Notes: generated by a model from the letters alone, not told the origin. DNA of 64,000 nucleotides from an uncultured Saprospiraceae bacterium (GCA_938045585.1 CALIAU010000001.1:310001-374000), one strand, 5' to 3'; positions 37,589 to 46,819 are shown, counted from the first letter of the stretch. Numbers and translations are program-made.

Positions 37589-38011
37589 ATGAGAATTTAT
37601 AATTTACTAATGGCAATATGCTTAATGGGTTTGATAGGATGTGGTGATAGCGAAATGGAAATTGACTTATCTGGAGAATGGGAGGCTATAGAATTAACGC
37701 GATCAGAATGTGAGGATGCATCTGATAATCGTGTAGTAGAATACACAGATGGCTGTGTAACCTCAGAATTTGGAAACACATTTTGTATCACAATGACTTT
37801 GGAGGATGGCAATGGGACATTTTTTAGAACAGAGAATGGAGATCCGTTTTCGGACGATTTATTTGTTGTGTATATAGTGGATCAGGAAGCAATGACTTTG
37901 GATTTGACAATTGATGGGGTAAAGAGAACAGGAAGTTTTACTGAGAACGAAATAGTTGTAATGAATACATCTTCAGGATGTATGTTTACAGAAAGGTTCG
38001 TGCGTAGGTAG
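37589..38011 (+). CDS. Small lipoprotein, lipocalin-like size
   Basis: 140 aa. MRIYNLLMAICLMGLIGCGD is a lipoprotein signal with Cys18 in the lipobox. The mature part starts DLSGEWEAIELTRSECED and has four Cys besides the lipobox; the pattern (GEWE near the start, alternating short strands, C-terminal SGCMFTERFVRR) is that of small lipocalin-like Bacteroidota lipoproteins, but this is a weak call. It stands alone between two terminators. Confidence 0.65.
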   Translation: MRIYNLLMAICLMGLIGCGDSEMEIDLSGEWEAIELTRSECEDASDNRVVEYTDGCVTSEFGNTFCITMTLEDGNGTFFRTENGDPFSDDLFVVYIVDQEAMTLDLTIDGVKRTGSFTENEIVVMNTSSGCMFTERFVRR

Positions 38012-38054
38012 CAGAATTAAACAACTTATCTCGACTAGATTCAGATAGAAGAAT

Positions 38055-38090
38055 AAGCCCTGCCTTATGAAAACGGCAGGGCTTTATTTC
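38055..38090. terminator. Terminator between convergent lipoprotein and Cys-rich Por cargo
   Basis: A perfect 10-bp stem AAGCCCTGCC / GGCAGGGCTT (38055-38064 with 38075-38084), 10-nt loop, followed by TATTTC. It lies 43 bp past the lipoprotein stop and 23 bp past the stop of the minus-strand gene, so it may serve both. Confidence 0.75.
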
Positions 38091-38112
38091 GCTTGAGCAA
38101 AATTGTATCGCG

Positions 38113-40392
38113 CTAATTAGCAACAAACACTTTTTTGCTTTTTATTCTATTGTCTTCTATTATATTTAATAAATACACACCGCTTGTTAAGCCGCTGGTA
38201 TCTAATCTATGTTGCCTTCCTCGTTCTCCATGCGTGCGTACCAAACGTCCTCCTATATCAATTAGCCCAATACTTGCTACTTCTTCTGTTTCTACTATTA
38301 TTTCCGAGTTCTGTACAACGATTTTTACGAGCTGTTCTACTGGATCATCATTGTTAAAGCATTGGGGTTGATCCCATTCGTAGGCAGAGCAGCAATCTGG
38401 TGCATTAATTAAACACATACTTATTAAAGGAATATCTGAAGGTTGAATATTACTTATGGTAATTGTATCGCTACCAATTAAAACTGTGCCAGGACCATTA
38501 TTAATTTGTAAAAGAGAGCTGTCACATTCGGAAGCATACTCTCCAAATATCCAATAATTCCCGTTGTCCATGCAGCCTACTTCGAAGAGCTCAAAAAAGT
38601 TTTCTTCTAGGCAGTCACAACTGTTAAAACAGATTTCTGTGCTTACAGTCACATTGTTACAGCAATCTGGATTGTCATTTACACATACTGAGATCTCATA
38701 CTCTGTGTTTGGCGCCAAATTAAAAATAGGATCGGAAAAGATACTCACAAAATTATTATCATTGATAGGGTAGTAACCTGCGTAGATTGTATCAATAAAT
38801 ACATCAACAAATGCATTTCCAGGATTACTTACTATAGCGAATCCTTCTAAGTAGTAATTATTATTTTCATCACAGTTAAGATTTATCTGAACTGAATCTA
38901 CTGCACAGTTCGCATTGTCAAAACAAGGAGGGGCAGGCAGGGTAAACAAGTTACAACAGCTTTCGTTGTCCGCATAGCATACATTGACTGTCATTGCTTC
39001 TTCTTGATTTCCGACAAAGTCAAAAATCCAAGGTTCAGCAGAATTATAATTCAGATAATCTCCACCATTTACACTGACAATCAAATCGATGCTGTCTGTG
39101 CCACATTCTAAGAATGGATATAATTCTAGGTAGAAGCCAGGATCATTTTCGGAGCACTCATAGATCCATTCAAATTCACCATCTATGCATTCTACGTTGC
39201 AGTCAGAGCAAGGATATGGAAGGACTGTTAAAAAACTGCATATTGTATCTGTTTCTTCACTAAAGAAGTAGAATTCTACTTCTATATCCCCTTCATTTAA
39301 GCCTTCAATAATAATAGGAGTATTCACCTCATATCCTCCCCAGCCTACTCCATTTATTTCTAGGAATACTTCGTCAAAAGGTGGATTGGCAATAAAGTGA
39401 AATAATTCCCCAACATAAGACAAGCTATCACATTCAATAGGGTTTATTTCAACATCTCCCCAATTGCATTCATCTCCACAGACATTGTCAAATACGAGTG
39501 TTTCAAAACAACTGTCACCCATAACAAGAATAAGTTCTAATACTTCATCAAGAGAGACCACATCAAAAGAGATAGTTTGGCCGAGCGGCCAGGCTCCTAT
39601 GTATTCTTCATTGAGTATTACATGTACCGTACTGTCTATTGGATTAATAAAGTCATAATTTATCCAAATAGCTGAGTACGTTCCTACAGAAGAACAGACA
39701 TACTCAACGATTTCAATATTGGAGATACCACATTCTCCATTATTTTCTCCACAATCTTCTGGTATATATTCATACGCACTACAGCATTCCTCTGCAGCGC
39801 ATATCTCTACAATGTCATATACTGAGTTAGGTCTTGGACTAATTCCGTCAATTAGAATTTGACTTCCTACTGGGAATTCTCCGTAATCAACATTGTTTAT
39901 TGAAACATGCACGACATCATGATCTGGATTGCTTACCGTGTAAAATATCTGTGCAGTATATGTTCCAGTGGAGGGATCGCAATCCAAGGTAAGCACTTGG
40001 ATATCTTCTATCTCGCAGGGTCCTATACAGTCGCATTCAGGCTGTACAAAGTTCATGCTGATGTTACAATCTTCATCCTCCGTCATACATAGAAAGAAAA
40101 GATCATTATCAAATAGTTCTGAGGGTTGCACGTTTTCTATGGTCAAACTTCCTCCGATTAGAAAATCACCATGATGTTCACTGTTTATAAATAGACTAAG
40201 TGAGTCCCCCACTGGATTAAGTACCGTATAGTATAATTCAACATTGTAGGTGCCATCTTCATTGCATGCAAGGAATTCTATATTCATAGATTCTATGGCG
40301 CAGGGCCCGTTTTCTTCTGCATGTAAGAAAAGGCTCAAAGAAAGTAAGCATATAATAGAAAAGAGTTTTGTTAGTAGGAATGTATTTTTCAT
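38113..40392 (-). CDS. Secreted Cys-rich seven-repeat protein with Por sorting domain
   Basis: 759 aa. After a signal peptide (about residues 1-25), seven degenerate units of about 90-100 residues follow. Each opens with a Cys before a strand (GPCAIESMNIEF, GPCEIEDIQVL, GECGISNIEIV and so on), has an internal Cys about 15 residues later, a (V/I)xN(P) turn and hydrophobic alternation, and closes with a Cys cluster (ECDC, EDCG, PCSDC, NSCDC). The last about 75 residues are a type IX sorting domain (GLIDIGGRLVRT to IKSKKVFVAN). It is probably exported and attached to the surface as a disulfide-stabilised stalk or adhesin of beta domains; binding target unknown. Confidence 0.82.
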   Translation of the reverse strand: MKNTFLLTKLFSIICLLSLSLFLHAEENGPCAIESMNIEFLACNEDGTYNVELYYTVLNPVGDSLSLFINSEHHGDFLIGGSLTIENVQPSELFDNDLFFLCMTEDEDCNISMNFVQPECDCIGPCEIEDIQVLTLDCDPSTGTYTAQIFYTVSNPDHDVVHVSINNVDYGEFPVGSQILIDGISPRPNSVYDIVEICAAEECCSAYEYIPEDCGENNGECGISNIEIVEYVCSSVGTYSAIWINYDFINPIDSTVHVILNEEYIGAWPLGQTISFDVVSLDEVLELILVMGDSCFETLVFDNVCGDECNWGDVEINPIECDSLSYVGELFHFIANPPFDEVFLEINGVGWGGYEVNTPIIIEGLNEGDIEVEFYFFSEETDTICSFLTVLPYPCSDCNVECIDGEFEWIYECSENDPGFYLELYPFLECGTDSIDLIVSVNGGDYLNYNSAEPWIFDFVGNQEEAMTVNVCYADNESCCNLFTLPAPPCFDNANCAVDSVQINLNCDENNNYYLEGFAIVSNPGNAFVDVFIDTIYAGYYPINDNNFVSIFSDPIFNLAPNTEYEISVCVNDNPDCCNNVTVSTEICFNSCDCLEENFFELFEVGCMDNGNYWIFGEYASECDSSLLQINNGPGTVLIGSDTITISNIQPSDIPLISMCLINAPDCCSAYEWDQPQCFNNDDPVEQLVKIVVQNSEIIVETEEVASIGLIDIGGRLVRTHGERGRQHRLDTSGLTSGVYLLNIIEDNRIKSKKVFVAN

Positions 40393-40446
40393 TGATTTGT
40401 TATTTGCTGCTTATATGACTCACATTTTTTTAGATACGCTGCATAA

Positions 40447-40477
40447 TTTGTGAATATTTTAAACTTATTTATCTTAA
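40447..40477 (+). promoter_or_regulatory. Promoter abutting the alpha/beta hydrolase gene
   Basis: TTTG (40447-40450), exactly 19 nt, then TATCTTAA (40470-40477). The -33 and spacing are ideal; the -7 differs from TAnnTTTG at the last two bases. The ATG follows after 3 nt, implying a leaderless transcript if the promoter is real. Confidence 0.45.
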
Positions 40478-40480
40478 AGC

Positions 40481-41296
40481 ATGCTGCAAACAAAAGATAA
40501 ATTTGAAATTTTCACGCGGGAATGGACTCTGGAGAATGCAAATACAAATGTATTTGTTGTACATGGTATAGCTGAACATTCTGGCAGATACGAGGAAATA
40601 GCAAAGTTCTTTAACACAAGAAATTGTAATGTTTTCTCTTATGATTTGCGAGGTCATGGAAAATCTGAAGGTCCAGCTATTTATATATCAAAGTTTCAAA
40701 ATATGGCTGATGATATGGAGATATGGATGAATTCAGTTTTTGATGAGTCCAAGCCTAGTTTTTTCTTTGCACACAGTCTAGGAGCCTTGGTTTGCGCGTA
40801 TTATTTACTCTTGAAGAAACCCCAATTAAAAGGACTTAAGGGAGTCATGTTCACGGGGCCTGCCTTTATGGTAAGCAAGGATTTAGCTCCTATATTGCAA
40901 AAGCTAGCGCCAATTATTGGAACCTTATTGCCTAGGATGGCTACAGTAGGCCTCGATGGAAAATATATATCAAAAGACCAAGCAGTTGTAAAAGCATATC
41001 AGGCGGATCCCCTTGTTTATCATAAAAAATCCCATGCAAGAACGGGTTGGGAGGTAATGAAGGCAATGCGTTGGGTCCAGTCAATGGCAGGTAGATTTCA
41101 CTATCCTATATTTTTAGGACACGGGAGTGTAGATAAATTAACGGAGTTAGAAGGCAGTAAACTTTTCTTTAAGAATATAAGTAGTTCGGACAAAACGATG
41201 AAGATATACGAAGGATTGTATCATGAATTATTTAATGAGCCAGAAAAAGAACTCTTTTATTCGGATTTGGATACCTGGCTTTCTGAACGGTTATAA
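40481..41296 (+). CDS. Alpha/beta hydrolase, monoacylglycerol lipase-like
   Basis: 271 aa, no signal peptide. Catalytic triad is visible: Ser99 in AHSLGA, Asp218 in GSVDKLTE, His248 in LYHELFNEP. The oxyanion strand VFVVHGIAEHSGRYEEIAKF and YDLRGHGKSEG are the hallmarks of monoglyceride lipase / lysophospholipase (Hydrolase_4) relatives. The nucleophile elbow has Ala instead of the usual Gly before His-Ser. It probably hydrolyses monoacylglycerols or lysophospholipids in the cytoplasm. Its stop overlaps the converging TonB receptor gene tail to tail (TTATAA at 41291-41296). Confidence 0.9.
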   Translation: MLQTKDKFEIFTREWTLENANTNVFVVHGIAEHSGRYEEIAKFFNTRNCNVFSYDLRGHGKSEGPAIYISKFQNMADDMEIWMNSVFDESKPSFFFAHSLGALVCAYYLLLKKPQLKGLKGVMFTGPAFMVSKDLAPILQKLAPIIGTLLPRMATVGLDGKYISKDQAVVKAYQADPLVYHKKSHARTGWEVMKAMRWVQSMAGRFHYPIFLGHGSVDKLTELEGSKLFFKNISSSDKTMKIYEGLYHELFNEPEKELFYSDLDTWLSERL

Positions 41297-44236
41297 CTTA
41301 AAACTAAAGGTGCTATACCAAAAAGCGCCTGTCACACCAAATTGTTGAACTCTTCGACTGTAACGGAATATGCCCCGAGATGTATTCCCGCTATGGTTTT
41401 GCTCGTCAGGGAAAATATTAAAAATATTATTGGCTCCAAGTGATATAACAACGTCTTCTAAGTCCAAACCGAATTGTAGAGAACTTATCCATTTAGGGGA
41501 GAATATTTGATCTCTTGTTTCAAATTCATTAGTATAATCATTCAATACAAAATCACTGGAGTTATAGTCATCCGGATGGTAATATTCTATCTTCCCATAA
41601 CGAACTACATTGAGGTTAAGAGAATATTTAGACCTTTCTATATCTAGGTTGAAAATGTATTTTGAAGTGGGCTGAGAATTTTCAATTCTACCTACATCTT
41701 CACGACCAAATAAAACACGTTCAAATCCACGTAGTTCTTCAGAGGTTTTAATAATGGGTTCACCGCTATCATCTCTATTGATTTGAGTTGTGGATAGGTT
41801 TACAAGGGTAGAAAATTTTGTTTTAAAATTACGTATGGTGCAATTATATTTTAATTCGACATCTCCACCTGTTGTCCGTGTATCAATTGCATTTGTAAAG
41901 AATTGCGCTTCTTCAAGATCAAAGGGAGCTAGAATTTCAGCAAAAAGAGGATTATCATTTGTGTTGAATCTTCCAGACAAAACAATTCGATCCTTAATAG
42001 ATATGTTATAAAAATCGAGTCCAAGGGAGAAATTGTCATTTGGAATAAAGTTATATCCAAGATTAAAATTAAGGGAAGTCTCGGCAGTGAGCGGGTCGAT
42101 GCCAAATTTTGCTCTTACGGGAGATTCACTATTAAAACTTCCTATGAAGACACTTTCCTCTGAGCCATTAGAAACAAACTGGTTTGAAATGCTGCTGTAA
42201 TAAATTTGAGGAAGAGATGGTGCACGAAAGCCTGTGTTGATAGATCCCTTTAATGCTTGCGTTGGACTCAGTTTTAAACGGCTATAAAACTTAAAACTCA
42301 AATTACCTCCAAAGTCTTGATAAAACTCATATCTATTTGCTCCGCCAATTTTTAAATTTTCTGTCAGATCAGATTCCAAATTTAGGTATACCCCTGTATT
42401 ATATCTAAGTCTATCCAAACTGTTTTCAGGTCTAAATCCAGGAAACATTTGTATTGCAGGTTCCTTTCGAATACCTTCTTCATCAATATGCCCATAGTCT
42501 TGCCATGAGACCTCTTCACCACTTACTTGATTAAATAATTCTGTTCTAAATTCCATCCCAAAGCTTATAGATAAGGGATGGTTTTCCAAATCCTTAGCGA
42601 AATCAAAGTTTGTTATGTTTTGCAGATAATTAAAGCCTCCAACTACAGCAGAAGAAGGCGATGCTAGACCGAGGGAAGCATTATTCGAATTCGCTACGTT
42701 CATAAGAATTTTATTGCGACCAGTTGTATTACTGAGGTCTAGATCCCAAGCATTCCTTTTTCCTTTTATACCGAATGTTATGGCTTGGTCTTGAATATTT
42801 GATTTTAATTTTGGAAGAAATCCATAGGGGTAATTTCCTGATTGTTTTGAACTTTGGTATGGGAATCTATAGAATCCTGAAGATTCTGCGAAACGAAAAT
42901 TCATACCACCAAAACCATAAAAGCTAAAATGCGGACTTATATTAAACTCACCATTTAAGAAGACACTTAGATTGTCTGCGGCAGCTCTACCTACACTCAT
43001 AACGCGTTTGTCGTCAAAACTAGTTTGTTTAAAAAACGCAGCTATCTCCATTGGATCTTCATCGCGACTATCTCCAAAGATGATACCTGTATAATTTCCT
43101 GATCTGTTGATTTCGTTTCTTTTGTTAAATTCAATGGATAGATTAAGCATACCATCTGATTCAAAAGAAAATCCAGTGTTCGCTGATAGATTGGTTAACA
43201 GTCCGTCCCCAGCCTGTGAAATTCCTGATTTTATATTGATGTCTGTGAAGTTGGTATTTTTCTTGGTAATGATATTGAGAACTCCAGAAATAGCATCAGA
43301 GCCATAGTAGACACTTGCACCATCCCTAATGACTTCTACGCGCTCTATTGCCGAACTAGGAATAGCGTTTAGGTCAGTGGAAACGGATCCTCTTCCTATA
43401 CTTCCATTTACATTTACTAGCGCGCTATGGTGTCTGCGTTTACCGTTTATAAGTACAAGTAATTGATCTGGTCCCAGGCCTTTTAAGGTGATGGGGTCTA
43501 TGTGATCGGTGGCATCAGCAATTGTCTGATTTGTGGAATGGAAAGAGGGTAGTGTATTTTGTAATAGTTCAGACATACCATAGTATGTCTTGGTTTCTTC
43601 AGTACTAAAGTTTACGATACTAGTGGGTGAAGCAATTTCGAAAATTGAGTTAATTGGACTTCTACCTACAACTACAATTTCTTGCATTGAGGCTTGTTCT
43701 TCTAAGATAAAGTCTAGTTGCACGGTATCTCCAGAAAGAATATAGATGCTTTTCTGTTGTTCTACCATCCCGACGTAGCTACTTGTAATTAACCACTTTC
43801 CAGGTTTCAGAGTTAACTCATACTGGCCATTTATATTTGCTGCTACTCCAGAATCTGTGTCTTCAGCAATCACAGTTGCACCGGGCAATCCAAGTCCATT
43901 GATACCTGAAATATTGCCATGAATAACTCCGACTTTTAAAATTGGTTTAATAACGTAGGCGTTTTCACCGATTTCTTTTACATATAACTTTGTGTCTTTT
44001 AAGGCTGATTTTAACTTAGCAAGTGGTGAGCTAATTTTATTTTCAGGAAGATTTTTTATGATTATATCATCTAGGATGGCGCTTTCATAATAAATATGAA
44101 TATCACTTTCCGATTCTAATTGCTTAATAAAGTTTTTTAGATAACGCCTATGTTCTTGTTTGTTTGCTTGGGCGTATATTCCATTGCAAAACAAGCACAG
44201 TAAAAAGCCAATTATATAAACGCGTAAAGTTGAAAT
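41291..44236 (-). CDS. TonB-dependent receptor with STN domain; unusual start
   Basis: About 981 aa if translation begins at ATT (44236), which gives a textbook signal peptide (ISTLRVYIIGFLLCLFCNG, then IYAQ). The frame has no ATG, GTG or TTG between the stop at 44269 and a TTG at 44194, which would cut the signal peptide to nine residues. Mature domains: secretin/TonB short N-terminal (STN) domain (IHIYYESAILDDIIIKNLP), CarboxypepD_reg-like domain, plug (VINPITLKG-type region with LLVLINGKRRHHSALVN and IERVEVIRDGASVYYGSDAI), 22-strand barrel ending WYSTFSFKL. It imports an unknown nutrient and, through STN, signals to the FecR anti-sigma gene just upstream (44257), whose stop lies 21 nt before this ATT. 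Confidence 0.88.
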   Translation of the reverse strand: MSTLRVYIIGFLLCLFCNGIYAQANKQEHRRYLKNFIKQLESESDIHIYYESAILDDIIIKNLPENKISSPLAKLKSALKDTKLYVKEIGENAYVIKPILKVGVIHGNISGINGLGLPGATVIAEDTDSGVAANINGQYELTLKPGKWLITSSYVGMVEQQKSIYILSGDTVQLDFILEEQASMQEIVVVGRSPINSIFEIASPTSIVNFSTEETKTYYGMSELLQNTLPSFHSTNQTIADATDHIDPITLKGLGPDQLLVLINGKRRHHSALVNVNGSIGRGSVSTDLNAIPSSAIERVEVIRDGASVYYGSDAISGVLNIITKKNTNFTDINIKSGISQAGDGLLTNLSANTGFSFESDGMLNLSIEFNKRNEINRSGNYTGIIFGDSRDEDPMEIAAFFKQTSFDDKRVMSVGRAAADNLSVFLNGEFNISPHFSFYGFGGMNFRFAESSGFYRFPYQSSKQSGNYPYGFLPKLKSNIQDQAITFGIKGKRNAWDLDLSNTTGRNKILMNVANSNNASLGLASPSSAVVGGFNYLQNITNFDFAKDLENHPLSISFGMEFRTELFNQVSGEEVSWQDYGHIDEEGIRKEPAIQMFPGFRPENSLDRLRYNTGVYLNLESDLTENLKIGGANRYEFYQDFGGNLSFKFYSRLKLSPTQALKGSINTGFRAPSLPQIYYSSISNQFVSNGSEESVFIGSFNSESPVRAKFGIDPLTAETSLNFNLGYNFIPNDNFSLGLDFYNISIKDRIVLSGRFNTNDNPLFAEILAPFDLEEAQFFTNAIDTRTTGGDVELKYNCTIRNFKTKFSTLVNLSTTQINRDDSGEPIIKTSEELRGFERVLFGREDVGRIENSQPTSKYIFNLDIERSKYSLNLNVVRYGKIEYYHPDDYNSSDFVLNDYTNEFETRDQIFSPKWISSLQFGLDLEDVVISLGANNIFNIFPDEQNHSGNTSRGIFRYSRRVQQFGVTGAFWYSTFSFKL

Positions 44237-44256
44237 AGCAAAAACAATTGTTCCAG

Positions 44257-45234
44257 TTAGTAATAACTAAACTCGATGCTATTTTTAGAAGATATTACTT
44301 TTATGTCTAGTGCTTCACACACTATGAGAAGCAATTCATCTAAGCTTTTGTTTTCAAGAATACCATCGAGTTCTCTATCTGCTAACGCATCCTGCTTTAA
44401 GACAACATCAACACCATAGTAGGCCTCAATTTCTTTAGAGAGTTCGCTTAAAGGCATGTTTTGACAAACAATTTTTTTTTCCTTCCAAGCGGTAATATTA
44501 GGGTCATTGTTGTCTTGAAGCTCAAAGCGTTCATTAGACGAACTAAATATAAGACGTTTTTTAACATCTAGCTCAATACTTTGCTTCTGATATTCTGGTT
44601 TTGGTACAAATTTTATCCTGCCTTCTTCTAAATAGATGGAAAATGATTCTGGAGTATCTTCTACATTAAAAATTGTACCTAATACAATGATGTCTCCCCG
44701 GCTGGTATGAACGGTAAATGGGCTTTTTGGATTAGATAGGACATTGAAGTAAGCTTCGCCAGAAACCCATACTTGTCGATCTATGGCCTTCCCTTTATTA
44801 TTCGTAAGTGAGAGCTTAGAATTAGCATTCAGGATAACTTCAGACCCATCTTTTAAATCGACTGCCATCGTTTTACCATACTCTGTTGAAAACTCATTTT
44901 TGGGCAATAAGGTATAGATTGCTGCGAGCGAAAAGAATAAAAGGACAGCTGCAATTTTTAGGAAAGCAGCTGTCTTAAAATTAAAAATTCTTACTTTTCC
45001 AGTTCTATGCATTTCATTTAAAGCAGTATCTACTAGGGTGTTTGACACTTCGTTAGCTTCAACAGTGATGTTATTGAACGTGTTTTTAGCAAAAGGTATT
45101 AATGTCCGTAAATTTGGATTAATTTCTGATTGAGCAGACCAATATGCATCAGATTCTTCAGTGGGATCACACAACCACTCAATAAAGTAGCTGTCTGCTA
45201 AGAGATCGTCAATATGGTTAAATTTTTTCTGCAT
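44257..45234 (-). CDS. FecR family anti-sigma factor
   Basis: 325 aa. Cytoplasmic N-terminus, one membrane helix (about residues 86-106, AAVLLFFSLAAIYTLL), periplasmic FecR domain (EYGKTMAVDLKDGSEVILNA, LTNNKGKAIDRQVWVSGEAY, FNV) and a C-terminal DUF4974 domain ending in LLLIVCEALDIKVI. Such proteins hold an ECF sigma factor inactive until the STN domain of the receptor signals. It is preceded by the sigma gene after 266 bp and followed by the receptor gene. Confidence 0.93.
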   Translation of the reverse strand: MQKKFNHIDDLLADSYFIEWLCDPTEESDAYWSAQSEINPNLRTLIPFAKNTFNNITVEANEVSNTLVDTALNEMHRTGKVRIFNFKTAAFLKIAAVLLFFSLAAIYTLLPKNEFSTEYGKTMAVDLKDGSEVILNANSKLSLTNNKGKAIDRQVWVSGEAYFNVLSNPKSPFTVHTSRGDIIVLGTIFNVEDTPESFSIYLEEGRIKFVPKPEYQKQSIELDVKKRLIFSSSNERFELQDNNDPNITAWKEKKIVCQNMPLSELSKEIEAYYGVDVVLKQDALADRELDGILENKSLDELLLIVCEALDIKVISSKNSIEFSYY

Positions 45235-45260
45235 TAATTATAAAAACACTAAAATAAAAA

Positions 45261-45376
45261 TCCTGGGTAAAGCAATAAAGCTGGTCGATCAATTAAGATC
45301 TTGAGTACTAAGTGACAGTTAACTGTCTAGCTGATTTGCTTGTCATTACAAACATTTGCTTTAAGCTTACCCAGGA
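45261..45376. repeat. Nested inverted repeat between sigma and fecR genes
   Basis: A perfect 10-bp inverted repeat, TCCTGGGTAA (45261-45270) and TTACCCAGGA (45367-45376), encloses 96 bp that contain a perfect 14-bp palindrome, GACAGTTAACTGTC (45314-45327). In the sigma-fecR transcript this could form a large stem; in DNA it has the look of a small terminal-inverted-repeat element, though no target duplication is seen at its ends. Confidence 0.6.
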
Positions 45377-45500
45377 ACTAAGAGTGTTAAGTTGAGAAAC
45401 TTAAAAAATTTGAACAACTTCCTAAATGAAGTCAATGGGACAACTTCCAATAGCCCATTATAAAGAAGAGAGCAGTATTTTGAATATCTACCCAATGTGT

Positions 45501-46046
45501 TCAAAGTTTTTTTAAATTTTTTCTATACCTCGTAATTCCAGTTGAAATAAGCTTATATACTGCTTTTTTGTCTATTTGCATCAATTGAGAAATCTCGTCA
45601 GAGTCCATTCCGTCATAAAATTTCAGAAAAATTGCCTCCCTCTGCCTCGGAGTAAGCACCTTAGCCATTTGTTTTATATTAAACTTGAGCTGATCTTCAC
45701 TTTCTCTAGCCATGATAGAGCTTTCTACAGATTCAGTTTTCCACATATCCCGGTGGTGTTCTTCTAAGGAAACCAATGAATTGCTCCTATTTTTGTTAAA
45801 CACTGATCTTCGAAAGGATTGAAGGAGATAATACTTTACTGAGCTTTTAATTGTGAGTTTTTTTCGATTATTCCAAAGACCTAAAAAGACATCTTGTATA
45901 GCATCTTTCGTTTCCTCTTCGTTTGAAGAAAGAGAGAGTCCATATTTATATAAATAATTGAAATATTGACGAAACAGGGTGTCAAATGCCTTTGAATCAC
46001 TAGCTTGAATGCGTTTCCATATGCCTAAATCGTCCTCGGGGTTCAT
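45501..46046 (-). CDS. ECF-type RNA polymerase sigma factor
   Basis: 181 aa. Region 2 (AFDTLFRQYFNYLYKYGLSL, EETKDAIQDVFLGLWNNR) and region 4 (LTPRQREAIFLKFYDGMDSD, EISQLMQIDKKAVYKLIST) of sigma-70 ECF factors are clear, with the Bacteroidota-specific spacing. It should direct transcription of the downstream TonB receptor under FecR control. Confidence 0.94.
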   Translation of the reverse strand: MNPEDDLGIWKRIQASDSKAFDTLFRQYFNYLYKYGLSLSSNEEETKDAIQDVFLGLWNNRKKLTIKSSVKYYLLQSFRRSVFNKNRSNSLVSLEEHHRDMWKTESVESSIMARESEDQLKFNIKQMAKVLTPRQREAIFLKFYDGMDSDEISQLMQIDKKAVYKLISTGITRYRKNLKKL

Positions 46047-46100
46047 TGTGCTTGGTGCAAGTCCAAAATAATGAAGATTTTAAGATTATTAATATTTGAG

Positions 46101-46619
46101 CTATGAATAACTTGCTAATTCTTTTAATGCCTTTTTTCTTCGATATTGAAAGCCTACGGTCCCATGCGTGTCCATAAGTAAAAGTATTTCTTTCAATTCT
46201 GCTTGGAGCTCTGGATAAGGCTTGGCAATGCGAAGGGCAGTCGTAATAGAAAACGCAGCAACCGCCATGGGCATTTTTGTATCACTTATAAATTCCAAAG
46301 CCATCTCATACAATCTGCTTTGGATCTTTTTTGGAATGGGTACATCTTCAAATATTCGAATAGTATTTCGCATTATTCCTGTATGGACATCCCCTGAAAT
46401 ATGCTCTAGCATTTTAGAATAATAGGGTTGAATGAGTGCGGGTTCTTTGCGTGCAACATAGCTTACAATCCAAGATGCAATCATTCCTAGTCTATCCCTA
46501 TGTTCAAAATAATACGTCATTAAATCTTTAACCATACTAGGATCATCCAATATCATATCTACTATCTCTAGGACACGAGCCTTAGATGGACGATTACTTA
46601 ATTCCTGAACAAAATCCAT
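46101..46619 (-). CDS. HEAT-repeat-like alpha-solenoid protein
   Basis: 172 aa, all-helical, no signal or membrane segment. It shows regular helix pairs (VLEIVDMILDDPSMVKDLMT, LGMIASWIVSYVARKEPALI, MPMAVAAFSITTALRIAKPY) as in HEAT/armadillo folds. Similar Bacteroidota proteins are often mislabelled adenylosuccinate lyase because of genomic proximity; no catalytic residues of that enzyme are present. Probably a binding or scaffold protein. Confidence 0.72.
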   Translation of the reverse strand: MDFVQELSNRPSKARVLEIVDMILDDPSMVKDLMTYYFEHRDRLGMIASWIVSYVARKEPALIQPYYSKMLEHISGDVHTGIMRNTIRIFEDVPIPKKIQSRLYEMALEFISDTKMPMAVAAFSITTALRIAKPYPELQAELKEILLLMDTHGTVGFQYRRKKALKELASYS

Positions 46620-46797
46620 AATGTAATTCTAGTGATAAAAAATATCTAGGACAAAATTATAAAATATAAGCCTATTCTAGATGCAGGATTTATGAAAGCC
46701 ATTAGAACCGCAAGATGTGTTTAAAAATCTATTTTCTTTTGAAAAATCTGATGTATAAAACATTCCTTAGATATGACTTTCTTCTAATGTGTTATTG

Positions 46798-46805
46798 TAT
46801 ATTTG
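46798..46805 (+). promoter_or_regulatory. -7 element for metG
   Basis: TATATTTG is an exact TAnnTTTG match ending 14 nt before the metG ATG. No clear -33 TTTG at the standard spacing. Confidence 0.45.
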
Positions 46806-46819
46806 AACTTTAATCCGCT

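Noticed and set aside
45261-45376. Insertion sequence or MITE
   Set aside because: Inverted ends are present but no target duplication, transposase or second copy is seen, so it is kept only as a structured repeat.
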